Below are positions 54,553 through 63,880 of a stretch of 64,000 nucleotides of DNA, in pieces. The notes under the pieces were generated by a model. That model was not told the DNA's origin. It saw nothing but the letters and a program-made list of their open reading frames with translations, and did no database searches. The stretch is from NCBI GenBank assembly GCA_021810625.1, contig JAJZIJ010000002.1, forward strand, positions 24,368-88,367, written 5' to 3'. The position numbers and the translations under genes were made by a program. The stretch is from Acidobacteriota bacterium (GTDB taxonomy: Bacteria > Acidobacteriota > Terriglobia > Terriglobales > Acidobacteriaceae). Numbering within the stretch: the stretch's first letter is position 1; each line of letters begins with the position of its first letter.

Positions 54553-56094
54553 ATGACACAAGGCTGCATCCCTCAATCTTTTGGAAAATCAATTCGATTC
54601 TCTGCGGCTTCAAGACGCGGCTGGCCGTATGCGCTTGCGTCCGTGCTGTTGCTTCTTCCGGCCAGCTTGATCGCGCAGGCGCAGAGCCAGCCATCGGCCA
54701 AAACTGGCTCCTCCAACACGGGCGGCATTCACAAGATTCGCCACGTCATTATCATCATGCAGGAGAACCGCTCCTTCGACAGCTACTTTGGAACCTTCCC
54801 CGGAGCCGACGGTCTCCCAACAAAAAATGGAGCCTTCTCGGTCTGCAACCCCGATCCAAAGACCGGATCGTGCATGAGTCCCTACCACGACACCAATGAC
54901 TCCAATGGAGGTGGGCCGCATCTGGCACCGGACAGCCTGGCAGACATCGACAATGGCAAACTGGATGGCTTTGTGATTCGGGCGGAGAGTGGCAACAAGG
55001 GATGCACGGAAACAGTGAATCCCATATGTACAAACTCGGCGATAACGGATGTGATGGGATATCACGATCAGCGCGAGATTCCGAATTACTGGGCCTACGC
55101 CAGCAATTTTGTATTGCAGGATCACATGTTTGAATCCAACGCATCCTGGAGCCTGCCCGCCCACCTGTACGAGATTTCCGCTTGGTCGGCCTATTGCACA
55201 ACGCATAACGATCCGATGAGTTGCGTCAATGAATTGAATATCCCGGGCATGCCTCCCGATTTTGAAGCCGCTTGGAACTCCACCGCCGACCAATATGGAG
55301 GGAAACGGAACGGCCCTGCGGGCACGAAGCCGATTTATGCGTGGACGGATATTACCTACCTGCTCCACACGCATCATGTAAGTTGGGGCTACTACGTGAT
55401 GAAGGGCACCGAACCCGGCTGCAAAGACAATAGCGATGGCAAGCCCTGTACTCCGCTCAAGCAAGGCCCGCACACGCCGGGAATATGGAATCCGCTGCCC
55501 TACTTCGACACAGTGAAAGACGATGGCGAACTTTCTCGCATCCAGCCGCTGGATAACTTCTATAAGCAGGCTCACGAAGGCACCTTGCCATCGGTCTCCT
55601 GGATCGCGCCTTCAGGGGAAGTCAGCGAGCATCCACCTTCCCTTGTAAGCGCAGGCCAAAGTTATGTAACAAGCCTAATCAATGCCGTGATGCAGGGGCC
55701 AAACTGGGAAGATAGCGCCATTTTTCTTGCATGGGATGACTGGGGTGGGTTCTACGACCACGAAGTCCCTCCCGTTGTGGATGAAAACGGGTATGGGTTG
55801 CGGGTTCCGGCGATGGTAATTTCTCCGTATGCCCGACCACATTTTATTGACCATCAGACTCTCAGCTTCGATGCGTATCTGAAGTTTATCGAAGATGATT
55901 TTCTGGGTGGCATGCGGCTCAATCCCAAGACCGATGGACGGCCCGATCCGCGACCTACGGTACGCGAGGATGTTCCTCTGCTCGGCGACCTGACCAGGGA
56001 CTTCGACTTCAATCAGAAGCCGCTTCCCGCGCTGATTCTTCCCATACACCCGGTAACGGATTTGGTGGAACCTGCACCCTCAGTCAAAGAGTAG
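54553..56094 (+). CDS. Exported phosphoesterase (PF04185; phospholipase C / acid phosphatase-like)
   Basis: This 513-residue protein has a signal peptide (about 20-44, SLIAQAQ) and the PF04185 start [19 protein letters not shown] (62-80), whose Glu-Asn-Arg-Ser-Phe-Asp motif is catalytic. The C-terminal [19 protein letters not shown] and [13 protein letters not shown] are typical of phospholipase C and AcpA-type acid phosphatases. It probably releases phosphate or cleaves phospholipid headgroups outside the cytoplasm. GGAGGA precedes the ATG, 19 bases after the lipoprotein stop. Confidence 0.9.
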   Translation: MTQGCIPQSFGKSIRFSAASRRGWPYALASVLLLLPASLIAQAQSQPSAKTGSSNTGGIHKIRHVIIIMQENRSFDSYFGTFPGADGLPTKNGAFSVCNPDPKTGSCMSPYHDTNDSNGGGPHLAPDSLADIDNGKLDGFVIRAESGNKGCTETVNPICTNSAITDVMGYHDQREIPNYWAYASNFVLQDHMFESNASWSLPAHLYEISAWSAYCTTHNDPMSCVNELNIPGMPPDFEAAWNSTADQYGGKRNGPAGTKPIYAWTDITYLLHTHHVSWGYYVMKGTEPGCKDNSDGKPCTPLKQGPHTPGIWNPLPYFDTVKDDGELSRIQPLDNFYKQAHEGTLPSVSWIAPSGEVSEHPPSLVSAGQSYVTSLINAVMQGPNWEDSAIFLAWDDWGGFYDHEVPPVVDENGYGLRVPAMVISPYARPHFIDHQTLSFDAYLKFIEDDFLGGMRLNPKTDGRPDPRPTVREDVPLLGDLTRDFDFNQKPLPALILPIHPVTDLVEPAPSVKE

Positions 56095-56127
56095 AGCCTT
56101 GCGGAAAACACCCTTTGGACGAACGCA

Positions 56128-56161
56128 AGACCTGCACACAAGCCAACATGTGCGCAGGTCT
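56128..56161. terminator. Hairpin between convergent genes (likely bidirectional terminator)
   Basis: agacctgcacaca and tgtgcgcaggtct pair over 13 bases with one mismatch around an 8-base loop, between the convergent phosphoesterase and nadK. No clear T-run, so rho-independent function is only likely. Confidence 0.5.
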
Positions 56162-56166
56162 ATGCC

Positions 56167-57027
56167 TTACCGTTCGCCCCATTTGAGCTTGGCGCGCAGC
56201 ACATCAAAAAAACTCTGATTGTTGTTCATCCGCGCCAGGCGAATCTTGTGCTCGGAGCGCCAGCAGTGGAGTTCATCGCCCAGATTCATTTCGATGGCCT
56301 CCTGTCCGTCGATCGTCAGATAGAGCTGCTCCGGCACACCCTCGATGCGAATGGTGACATGCGCATCTCCCCGCACCACCAGCGGGCGAATTGTCAGCAG
56401 ATGCGGACAGACCGCTGTCACCACCATGCCATCGACATCGGGCGCAAGAATTGGCCCATTCGCGGCCAGGTTATAGGCCGTCGATCCCGTTGGAGTTGCC
56501 ACAATAACACCGTCGGCGCGGAAGGATGCCACCAAATTTTCTCCGAGACGAATCGCAAAGTCGGCCATGCGCGCAATGGTTCCCTTGGCAATAACAACAT
56601 CGTTCAAGGCTTCAAATACATGATGAACGAGTCCCTCGCGGCGCACCTCCGCATGAAGCATGGCGCGCTCGTCGATGCTACACGCCTGGGTACTCCATCC
56701 CTCCAGCGTTGGGTAAAGCTGATCGAGCGGAACCTCTGTCAAAAAGCCGAGCGATCCCAGATTGACGCTGAGAATGGGTGTCTCCGTTCGGGCAAAGGCG
56801 CGCGCGGCAGCCAGCAGCGTCCCATCGCCCCCCAGCACCACAACCAGTTCGGGGGAGTGTTCCGGCATATTGTGGCGCGGCACGGCATCGGCGACCGGGA
56901 TGTAACTGGCGCTAACAGGATCGAGCAATGGATGGTATCCATGAGCCTGTAACCAAACCACCAATTCAGGAAGAATGGTCGCCAACTCCGGCTTTTGCGG
57001 CTTTGCGATGACGGCGATCGTTCGCAT
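56167..57027 (-). CDS. nadK: NAD kinase
   Basis: This 286-residue enzyme phosphorylates NAD to NADP. The catalytic GGDGT (66-70) with D68 and the conserved NLGSLGFLTE and TPTGSTAYNLAANGPI segments are present. The length is typical. AGGAG precedes the ATG at 57027. It is 24 bases downstream of the YVTN lipoprotein stop on the same strand, so they may be co-transcribed. Confidence 0.95.
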   Translation of the reverse strand: MRTIAVIAKPQKPELATILPELVVWLQAHGYHPLLDPVSASYIPVADAVPRHNMPEHSPELVVVLGGDGTLLAAARAFARTETPILSVNLGSLGFLTEVPLDQLYPTLEGWSTQACSIDERAMLHAEVRREGLVHHVFEALNDVVIAKGTIARMADFAIRLGENLVASFRADGVIVATPTGSTAYNLAANGPILAPDVDGMVVTAVCPHLLTIRPLVVRGDAHVTIRIEGVPEQLYLTIDGQEAIEMNLGDELHCWRSEHKIRLARMNNNQSFFDVLRAKLKWGER

Positions 57028-57050
57028 GGAACTCTCCTGTGGGGCAGCGG

Positions 57051-58439
57051 CTACTCAGAAGTAACGCGGACTTGAAGGCCGGTGCCCGTAAGCACCAGGG
57101 AGTTTGAAATGGTATCTTCGTCCGTGCGAATGATCGTCAGGACATTGCTGTCCGGCGATGCCACGTAGACCTTTCCAGTCGGGGTTCCCGTGATCGTGGC
57201 GATGGAGATGGGATGTCCGGCAACGGGAATGGTTGCTAGTACCTGATTGCTGGTCAAACTCACCGAGCTAACCGTCCCATCGTCGTGATTGGCAACATAG
57301 GCGCGTGGTGCAGTGAGATCACCCTGCAGAATGGCTACCGAAGTCGGATTCGCGCCAACCGGAACGGTGGCAATGATCTGGCCAAAATCTGGCGAATCGT
57401 TGCCGAACGAATCCAAGCTAACGTTAATCAAGGTAAGCGTGTTCGATTGGGCGCTGGCAACGGCCAGAATGCTGCCGACGGTGTAGATATCCGCCCAGAC
57501 TGGCTGTGGTGTCAAACCATTCGGCCCCGGCGGAAGAGTGATGGTTCCGTTACTAAAATTTGGCGTATTCGCGTAGTTGGGATTATTGGGGTGATTCGTG
57601 TCCAATTCATTCCGCTGGCTGTCAATGACCGTAACTGTTCCGCTGTTTTTATTGAGAATAAAAGTACGCCGATTATCCTCCGACATGACTCCATAAATGG
57701 GGCAGACCCCGGCGGGAATCACGGCGGAGATGGTGTTGGTCGCCATTTCAATCGCGGTGACGCTTCCATTGCCTGCCGCAGAGGTACAACTTTGCTGGGT
57801 CGCGTTGGGGCCTTGCGAGATGACGTAAATACGCTGCGTTTGATAGTTGCCCACCAGGTTGACCGGAGTTGCCGTCACCGGAATTTCCAATCGCACGGCA
57901 GCCGGCAATCCCGACATGACAGCAATGGAGTTGCGTCCAGGCTCGGTCACGTAGAGAAACCCCCCGGTCTCCGAAAGCAGCGTATTCGGCAGCGCGTCGG
58001 GCAACAATGTGCTGGTTTGTATTTGATTGGTCTCCGTAAGCGTGCTGATGGAAAACTCGTTGATGGTGCCATCGGCATTCGCCGTGTAGGCATCGGTTCC
58101 GGGGCCATTCAGCGCAACCCAGCGCGGGCCGTTGCCCAGATTGACGCGAACCATCAGACTGTCACCGGAAAAGTCCACGATTGATCCCAATCCCACAGAA
58201 CTGGGGCTATTGCACGCCTGATAAATGCTGGTAGCCGCTGTATTCGCCTGGTCGGTGCCACAACTGATGACGACAGCCTCTTTTTCTGGCTGCGGCGCAG
58301 GCTGAACCGGAGGAATACTTGTAACAATGGGACGATATGTGTTCCCGCACCCGAGCGCAGCGGCCAGTACGAACGCCACTCCAGTCCACACCCACGGGCG
58401 AAACCGCCCAACCACTGACACCACGCGCTGATACCTCAC
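57051..58439 (-). CDS. YVTN-type beta-propeller lipoprotein
   Basis: This 462-residue protein starts at GTG, has a lipobox (LAAALGCGN, Cys31) and a series of seven-bladed propeller repeats with the YVTN-like core (AYVANHDDGTVSSVSL, VYVASPDSNVLTII, LYVTEPGRNSIAVM). Such proteins are cell-surface or periplasmic binding or structural proteins without assigned activity. It has many Asn/Thr and a Pro-rich linker after the lipobox. It is upstream of nadK. Confidence 0.82.
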   Translation of the reverse strand: MRYQRVVSVVGRFRPWVWTGVAFVLAAALGCGNTYRPIVTSIPPVQPAPQPEKEAVVISCGTDQANTAATSIYQACNSPSSVGLGSIVDFSGDSLMVRVNLGNGPRWVALNGPGTDAYTANADGTINEFSISTLTETNQIQTSTLLPDALPNTLLSETGGFLYVTEPGRNSIAVMSGLPAAVRLEIPVTATPVNLVGNYQTQRIYVISQGPNATQQSCTSAAGNGSVTAIEMATNTISAVIPAGVCPIYGVMSEDNRRTFILNKNSGTVTVIDSQRNELDTNHPNNPNYANTPNFSNGTITLPPGPNGLTPQPVWADIYTVGSILAVASAQSNTLTLINVSLDSFGNDSPDFGQIIATVPVGANPTSVAILQGDLTAPRAYVANHDDGTVSSVSLTSNQVLATIPVAGHPISIATITGTPTGKVYVASPDSNVLTIIRTDEDTISNSLVLTGTGLQVRVTSE

Positions 58440-58554
58440 ACCGAAATTCGGTCGTTGATTGCTATAGCGATTGTAAATCAGCAGGATGCCTCCGCGTTTG
58501 GGTTCCTGCCTGAACGCAGTCGTAAATTTTACAGTGGCGAATTGCCGTCCTGAA

Positions 58555-58582
58555 CTTCAGCGCGCGTAAAGACGCGCTGAAG
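58555..58582. terminator. Perfect 10-bp hairpin in intergenic region
   Basis: cttcagcgcg and cgcgctgaag (58555-58564 and 58573-58582) pair perfectly around cgtaaaga, 18 bases past the stop of the YdcF-like gene (minus strand). It is probably its terminator, although a T-run is missing; sequences of this form also occur as dispersed repeats. Confidence 0.45.
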
Positions 58583-58600
58583 ATACACAGGAACTTCGCT

Positions 58601-59203
58601 TCAATGCAAGTGCAGCCGCCACAGGGCATAGCTGGCAATTTCATGCGCATAGCGTTGCGCCTGCTCCCATGAACCAATCGGCTGGCCCACATATCGGGGA
58701 GAGGGCAAAACATCCAGCCCCTGCGCCAGACATAACTCCCGAATCCGAAAAAGATGGGTTCCATCGCTCACAACAATGATGCGCTGGAAATGGTTCGCAG
58801 CGGCAATCCTAGCCAGGGCTTGCACGGATTGCTCTGTATTCTGGCTGTCTGTTTCCGCAATAATGTGGCGATCTGGCACTCCATGCGCCAAAAGATAATC
58901 GCGCCCCACTTCTCCCTCACTAAACTGCGGGTCGCGCCCGCCGCCCAGCGTAACGATGACGGGCGCAAGGCCATCCTTGTACAGATCGAGAGCGTGCTCC
59001 AAACGGGCGCGCAGCACTGGAGAGGGACGACCGTTGTACTCCGCCGCGCCAAAAACGGCAATGGCGCTGGCAGACCAGGCATAATCCCGCATCTCGCCCT
59101 TGCGAATCTGTTGGTATATCCAGCAGCACCAAAGCGCGCCAAAAACCACGACCCAGAAAACGCCCCACCAGATGAGTCTCCCCACGATTTTCAATATCTT
59201 CAT
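58601..59203 (-). CDS. YdcF-like (DUF218) membrane-anchored protein
   Basis: This 200-residue protein has one N-terminal membrane helix (about 8-28) and a DUF218 domain: AIAVFGAAEYNGRPSPVLRAR, VIVTLGGGRD, E-rich SEGEVGRDYL and VSDGTHLFRI. Relatives (SanA, ElyC, YdcF) act in envelope integrity or lipid carrier metabolism. The conserved active-site-like residues are intact. It follows tsaC by about 15 bases on the same strand. Confidence 0.85.
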   Translation of the reverse strand: MKILKIVGRLIWWGVFWVVVFGALWCCWIYQQIRKGEMRDYAWSASAIAVFGAAEYNGRPSPVLRARLEHALDLYKDGLAPVIVTLGGGRDPQFSEGEVGRDYLLAHGVPDRHIIAETDSQNTEQSVQALARIAAANHFQRIIVVSDGTHLFRIRELCLAQGLDVLPSPRYVGQPIGSWEQAQRYAHEIASYALWRLHLH

Positions 59204-59218
59204 ATCGTTTGCGAACCT

Positions 59219-59911
59219 TCACTGCAATGCTAGCGCAATTTCGTGTGTTGGAATTGCCCCAACACGTAAAATCTGCCAGGATTCCGGACGATCCGACAAA
59301 TCGACAATCGTGGTGGGCAAGGCGCGCGATGTTGGCCCGCCATCGACAATCAAGGGAATTCGATCCCCCAATTGATCCAGCAAGCTGGTGGCATGGGTAC
59401 ACTCTGGAGCACCGCGCAGGTTGGCGGAGGTGGCCGTAATGGGCAGGCCCAGCCGCTTGACCACGGCGCGGGGAATGTTCGCATCCGGCACGCGCAGGGC
59501 CACGTTGCCCGTATTCGCAGTGACGCGCAGTGGCAGACGTGTGCCAGCGCGCACGATGATCGTCAACGGGCCAGGCCAGAACTTTTCTGCCAGCCGATCA
59601 AAATAAATATCCAGATCGCGGGCCAGTTCGTAGGCTTGGGAGGCATCGGCCAGCAGCAGAGACAACGGCTTGTGCCGTACCCGCGTCTTGATCTCGTAGA
59701 TCCTTTCCACGGCACGCAGATTGACCGGATCCACGGCAAGCCCATAGAAGGTGTCGGTTGGCAATCCAACCACCTTGCCGCTTTCCAGGCAGGAGGCAAT
59801 GTAATCAATTCGCTCCTGCTCCGGCTCATCCGGGTTCACGCGCAATAACTCGGCAGACAAACAGAACTCCAGAGAACGTGGCTTTCGCCGCAGAGCGGCC
59901 TTCCTCATCAT
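59219..59911 (-). CDS. L-threonylcarbamoyladenylate synthase (Sua5/YciO/YrdC)
   Basis: This 230-residue enzyme makes threonylcarbamoyl-AMP for tRNA t6A37. The KVVGLPTDTFYGLAVDP segment and KTRVRHKPLSLLL are the YrdC signature; the C-terminal Sua5 domain is absent, so it is the short TsaC-type. Two Met codons in tandem at 59911 follow an AAGGTG site. The open frame to 60223 overlaps the methyltransferase on the other strand and is not used. Confidence 0.9.
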   Translation of the reverse strand: MMRKAALRRKPRSLEFCLSAELLRVNPDEPEQERIDYIASCLESGKVVGLPTDTFYGLAVDPVNLRAVERIYEIKTRVRHKPLSLLLADASQAYELARDLDIYFDRLAEKFWPGPLTIIVRAGTRLPLRVTANTGNVALRVPDANIPRAVVKRLGLPITATSANLRGAPECTHATSLLDQLGDRIPLIVDGGPTSRALPTTIVDLSDRPESWQILRVGAIPTHEIALALQ

Positions 59912-59964
59912 ACCTGCACCTTGGAACGGAACTGAATCCCGCCAGTGCCGTAGAATCGCGTTGT

Positions 59965-60813
59965 ATGCCGCAACCTTCCATTTCGGCCCATTCAAACCGC
60001 CCCGCGCTGGAAATCCGCAGCCGTCATAATGCGCGATGGAAGGATTTCCGCCAACGCCTGCTGCACCCGGCACGCGCCGAGGACGGCAAGATCGCCATTG
60101 AGGGCGTCCATCTGGCGCAGGAGGCGCTCCGTAGCGGCCTGCGGCTGGAAACGCTGTTTCTGCGCGAGGATACCGCAGCGTTGCAGCAAACATTTCCTGC
60201 CAACGAAACCTACATCGTTGCAAAAGATATTTTCAATCAGGGATGCGCCACGGAAGCGCCGCAGGGCGTGGCGGCCCTGTTGCAAAAACCCACAACGTCG
60301 CTGGATCAAGCGCTGCGCAAGGCCAATCCCCTTCTGGTGATTCTTGATGGCATCCAGGACCCAGGCAATCTGGGAACCATCCTTCGCTCCGCCGAGGCCT
60401 TTGGCGCAAGCGGCCTGCTGTTGCTGCCCGGAACGGTCAGCCCGTGGAACCAGAAGGCGATGCGCGCCTCTGCGGGTTCCGTCTTTCGCGTTCCTCTGAT
60501 CCAGATCGACGATGTGACGACGCTCTCGCAATTGCGCGCGCAAAAGATTCCCATCTACGCGGCGGTGGCGCAGGACGGGATCGATGTTGCCGACATTTCA
60601 AAAGTTACGCTCGACGGCCCCGCCGCCCTGCTGATTGGCAATGAGGGCGCAGGCATCTCTGCGGCTGCGCTTGCCTTCGCCGAGAGAAAAATTCAGATTG
60701 CCTGTATCGGCCCGGTGGAGTCGCTGAACGCCGGAGTCGCCGCCTCCATCCTGCTCTATGCGGCGGCCCAACAGCGAAAGTCCAACGCGCAGCGACCCGG
60801 CGTACAGCTATGA
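59965..60813 (+). CDS. SpoU-family (TrmH) RNA 2'-O-methyltransferase
   Basis: This 282-residue protein has a short N-terminal substrate-binding domain (about 20-110) and the SPOUT catalytic domain with ILDGIQDPGNLGTILRSAEAFG (motif 1), LLIGNEGAGIS (motif 2) and the knot motif IGPVESLNAGVAASILLYA (motif 3). It methylates ribose in rRNA or tRNA; the site is unknown. The ATG at 59965 is the first that keeps the domain; the earlier frame overlaps the Sua5 gene. Its stop overlaps the rarA start as ATGA. Confidence 0.9.
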   Translation: MPQPSISAHSNRPALEIRSRHNARWKDFRQRLLHPARAEDGKIAIEGVHLAQEALRSGLRLETLFLREDTAALQQTFPANETYIVAKDIFNQGCATEAPQGVAALLQKPTTSLDQALRKANPLLVILDGIQDPGNLGTILRSAEAFGASGLLLLPGTVSPWNQKAMRASAGSVFRVPLIQIDDVTTLSQLRAQKIPIYAAVAQDGIDVADISKVTLDGPAALLIGNEGAGISAAALAFAERKIQIACIGPVESLNAGVAASILLYAAAQQRKSNAQRPGVQL

Positions 60814-62150
60814 ATCTCTTCGATCCCACTCCGCGCACCGACGACTCCGCCACGCGACGCGAAGCTCCACTGGCGGAGCGGATGCGTCCACGAACGCTCG
60901 ATGAATTTTCCGGCCAGGAGCATCTGATCGGCCACGGCAAGCCGCTGCGCGTGCAGATTGAGCGCGACACTCCCACTTCGATGATCTTCTGGGGGCCACC
61001 GGGCGTGGGCAAAACCACGCTGGCCAAGATTTTGGCGCACACCACGCGGGCCACCTTCATTGAATTCTCCGCCGTCGTCTCCGGCATTCGCGAGATCAAA
61101 GAGGTGATGACCGAGGCGGATAAGGCCAGTCGCTCTGGGATGCGCACGGTTTTGTTCATCGACGAAATTCATCGCTTCAACAAAAGCCAGCAGGACGCTT
61201 TTTTGCCCTACGTCGAGCGCGGCTCGATTCGGCTGATTGGCGCGACCACAGAGAATCCATCGTTTGAGTTGAATGCCGCGTTGCTCTCGCGCTGCGCGGT
61301 TTACGTGCTGCAACCGCTCGACGACGCGCAGATTGTCGCGCTGCTGCAACGCGCTCTTATAGACAAGGAACGTGGACTCGGCGCGCTGGAATTAACCGCC
61401 GAGGATGACGCGCTTGTAAGGATCGCGCAGTTTTCCAGCGGAGACGTTCGCCGCGCCTACAACGCGCTGGAGGCAGCGGCGCGGCTGGCCGTCGATGCCG
61501 AACAAACCATCCTGACCCGCGCGCTGCTACAGGACGCGCTGCAACAACGCTCGCTGCTCTACGACAAAAGCGGCGAGGAACATTACAACCTGATCTCCGC
61601 GCTGCACAAATCCGTGCGCAACAGCGATGCCAACGCCGCGCTGTACTGGCTGGGACGCATGTTGCGCTCTGGCGAAGACCCCATGTACCTTGCGCGTCGC
61701 ATCGTACGCATGGCCGCTGAGGACATTGGCCTGGCTGCGCCGGAGGCTCTCAATCTCACCATGACCGCGCGGGATGCAATGGATTTTCTCGGCTCCCCGG
61801 AGGGTGATTTGGCGCTGGCGCAGGCCGTGGTCTATCTCGCGCTGGCACCAAAATCCAACGCCGTCTACACCGCCTATACCGCAGTGCTTGCCGATGTGGA
61901 GGCCACCCGCGCCGAGCCGGTTCCCCTGCACCTGCGCAACGCGCCCACAAAATTGATGCAGTCCCTCGGCTACAGCGAGGGCTATCAGTACGCGCACAAT
62001 CTACAGGATCGCGTGGCAGACATGGAGTGCCTGCCGCCCGGATTGCAGGATCGCAGCTACTACCACCCCACCGACGAAGGCCGCGAGAAACTGCTAAAGC
62101 AGCGGATGTTGGAGATTACGCAAATTCGTCAGAAAAAGAAAAAGCCATAG
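60810..62150 (+). CDS. rarA: Replication-associated recombination protein A (RarA/MgsA)
   Basis: This 446-residue AAA+ ATPase acts at stalled replication forks. It has Walker A GPPGVGKTT (62-70), Walker B FIDEIHRFNKSQQDAFLPYVE (about 113), sensor motifs (IGATTENPSFELNAALLSRC) and the C-terminal RarA domain with YYHPTDEGRE. The length is normal. It is translationally coupled to the upstream methyltransferase by an ATGA overlap. Confidence 0.94.
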   Translation: MNLFDPTPRTDDSATRREAPLAERMRPRTLDEFSGQEHLIGHGKPLRVQIERDTPTSMIFWGPPGVGKTTLAKILAHTTRATFIEFSAVVSGIREIKEVMTEADKASRSGMRTVLFIDEIHRFNKSQQDAFLPYVERGSIRLIGATTENPSFELNAALLSRCAVYVLQPLDDAQIVALLQRALIDKERGLGALELTAEDDALVRIAQFSSGDVRRAYNALEAAARLAVDAEQTILTRALLQDALQQRSLLYDKSGEEHYNLISALHKSVRNSDANAALYWLGRMLRSGEDPMYLARRIVRMAAEDIGLAAPEALNLTMTARDAMDFLGSPEGDLALAQAVVYLALAPKSNAVYTAYTAVLADVEATRAEPVPLHLRNAPTKLMQSLGYSEGYQYAHNLQDRVADMECLPPGLQDRSYYHPTDEGREKLLKQRMLEITQIRQKKKKP

Positions 62151-62175
62151 CAGCATGAATTTCTCAAACAACGAC

Positions 62176-62214
62176 GAGTCATGCTGAACCCTTCGACTTC
62201 GCTCAGCATGACTC
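62176..62214. repeat. Intergenic hairpin 'gtcatgctgaa' type after rarA
   Basis: agtcatgctga (62177-62187) and tcagcatgact (62203-62213) pair perfectly, extended by one pair outward. It lies between the convergent rarA and kelch genes, so it may terminate both. The wording matches a widespread dispersed-repeat style seen also at 42208. Confidence 0.65.
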
Positions 62215-62245
62215 TCTATGGGATACCCGCCGTATAACGGTTCAC

Positions 62246-63775
62246 CTATGGCTGGTAACGCCACAGGTCGTTGAGATATCCCTGCGCCCCGGTCGAATCA
62301 GCGCCGTAGCCGCCAAAGAGCCAGAGATTGCCGCTGCTGTCAATCCAACTGACAGAACTCCATCGGCCTCCGGGAACATTGCTGGCAGCAGGGGTACCCT
62401 TCGTACCGTAGACACCGGGCTGACCTTGATTCGCACTCGGCACTGTGTCGCTACCGCTCATCCACGTCCATTCTTTGGTCGTGAGATTGAAACTCCAGAG
62501 GTCGTTGAGTTGGCCATTCGTTCCGGTCGAGTCCGCCCCGTAGCCTCCAAAGAGCCAGAGGTTGCCGCTGCTGTCGATCCAACTGACAGAACCGCTCCGG
62601 CCTCCGGGAACATTGCTGGTAGAGGGGCTGCCTTGCGTACCGTACACGCCAGGTGCATCCGTCGCCGCGCTGTTGCTGCTGCCGCTCATCCATGTCCACA
62701 TCTTGGTCGTGGGATTGAATTCCCACAGGTCGTTGAGATCGCCTACCGTCCCGGTCGAATACCTGCCAACGCCTCCAAAGAGCCAGAGGTTGCCGCTGCC
62801 ATCCATCCAACTGACGGAAGCTTCCCGGCTTCCGGGAACATTGCTGGCAGCGGCGGTACCCTTCGTGCCGTAGATGCCGCGTGCGCTCAGAGTGCTGCTT
62901 CCGCTCATCCACGTCCATTCCTTAGTTACGGGGTTGAATTCCCAGAGATCGTTGAGGAAGCTGGACACATTGGTTCCGGTCGAATCCATGCCGAAACCTC
63001 CGAAGAGCCAGAGGTTGCCGCTGCTGTCGATCCAACTGCTAGAAGCTTCCCGACCTCCGGGAACATTGCTGGCAGAGGCCGTGCCGAGAGTGCCGTAGAC
63101 CCCGGATTGACCACCGTATGCAGAACCCACAGTGCTGCTGCCGCTCATCCACGTCCATTGTTTGCTGGAAGGATTGAACTCCCACAGATCGTTGAGGTTG
63201 CCGAACGTATCGGTCGAGTCAAGACCGTCTCCACCAAAGAGCCAGAGATTGCCGCTCGTATCTGTCCAACTTACAGAACCGTAGCGGCCTCCGGGAACAT
63301 TGCTCGCATTCGGTGTACCCATCGTGCCGTAGACCCCGGATTGACCACAAACACCGAATAGACCACAGTTTGGACTCACAGTGTTAGTGCTGCTGCCGCT
63401 CATCCATGTCCATTCCTTAGTTGTGGGGTTGAATTCCCAGAGATCGTTGAGATCGCCTTGCGTCCCGGTCGAATCGTAACCCTCGCCTCCGAAGAGCCAG
63501 AGGTTGCCAATGCTATCTCTCCAACTCACGGCAAGGTCGCGCGCTCCGGGAATGTTGTTGGCAGCGGCGATACCCATCGTGCCGTAGACCCCGGATGCAC
63601 TCGCAACATTGCTGCCGCTTATCCACATCCATTGCTTGGCGCTGCTGGGCGTAGGCGGGGGCGTACCACTTCCGCCACAAGCGGTGAGGAGCAATGGGAT
63701 TGATAGGGCGAGGATCGCAGGCAGGCCCAACAGCGCGCGCAGCAACACTTTGGGGGAACGATCAGGAACGAGCAT
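62246..63775 (-). CDS. Kelch-repeat lipoprotein
   Basis: This 509-residue protein has a lipobox (LLLTACGGS, Cys33), a Pro/Ser linker and six imperfect repeats of about 70 residues, each with SxWxxxxGNLWLFGG and LNDLWxFNPxTKxWTWMSGS, forming a kelch propeller. The repeats are also highly similar at the DNA level. Its job is probably surface binding; no enzyme motif is visible. I chose the ATG at 63775 over the TTG one codon upstream, with an AAAGG site. The gene's upstream region holds a run of 13 G in a possible promoter and is closed by an IS end 106 bases from the start codon. Confidence 0.87.
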   Translation of the reverse strand: MLVPDRSPKVLLRALLGLPAILALSIPLLLTACGGSGTPPPTPSSAKQWMWISGSNVASASGVYGTMGIAAANNIPGARDLAVSWRDSIGNLWLFGGEGYDSTGTQGDLNDLWEFNPTTKEWTWMSGSSTNTVSPNCGLFGVCGQSGVYGTMGTPNASNVPGGRYGSVSWTDTSGNLWLFGGDGLDSTDTFGNLNDLWEFNPSSKQWTWMSGSSTVGSAYGGQSGVYGTLGTASASNVPGGREASSSWIDSSGNLWLFGGFGMDSTGTNVSSFLNDLWEFNPVTKEWTWMSGSSTLSARGIYGTKGTAAASNVPGSREASVSWMDGSGNLWLFGGVGRYSTGTVGDLNDLWEFNPTTKMWTWMSGSSNSAATDAPGVYGTQGSPSTSNVPGGRSGSVSWIDSSGNLWLFGGYGADSTGTNGQLNDLWSFNLTTKEWTWMSGSDTVPSANQGQPGVYGTKGTPAASNVPGGRWSSVSWIDSSGNLWLFGGYGADSTGAQGYLNDLWRYQP

Positions 63776-63814
63776 CAAGGAACCTTTCAGATACCTGGAA
63801 GTAAAGACGGATTT

Positions 63815-63846
63815 ATTGTACCCCCCCCCCCCCGAACTTATATCAA
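63815..63846 (-). promoter_or_regulatory. Candidate phase-variable promoter of the kelch gene
   Basis: On the minus strand a -35-like TTGATA (63846-63841) and a -10-like TACAAT (63820-63815) are separated by 20 bp, 13 of which are one uninterrupted G run (63833-63821). Optimal spacing is about 17 bp, so changes in G number would switch or grade the promoter. The start codon is about 40 bases downstream. Confidence 0.6.
63821..63833. repeat. Homopolymer tract C13 (G13 on the minus strand)
   Basis: Thirteen consecutive C on the plus strand, the only homopolymer run of this length noticed in the window. Long G/C runs slip during replication. Confidence 0.95.
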
Positions 63847-63880
63847 CAATAATTTCGAGACATGCTTGGTACCGGGTGCC

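Noticed and set aside
59912..60223. Extended start of the Sua5/YrdC gene at 60223
   Set aside because: It overlaps the SpoU methyltransferase gene on the other strand and adds sequence without YrdC likeness.
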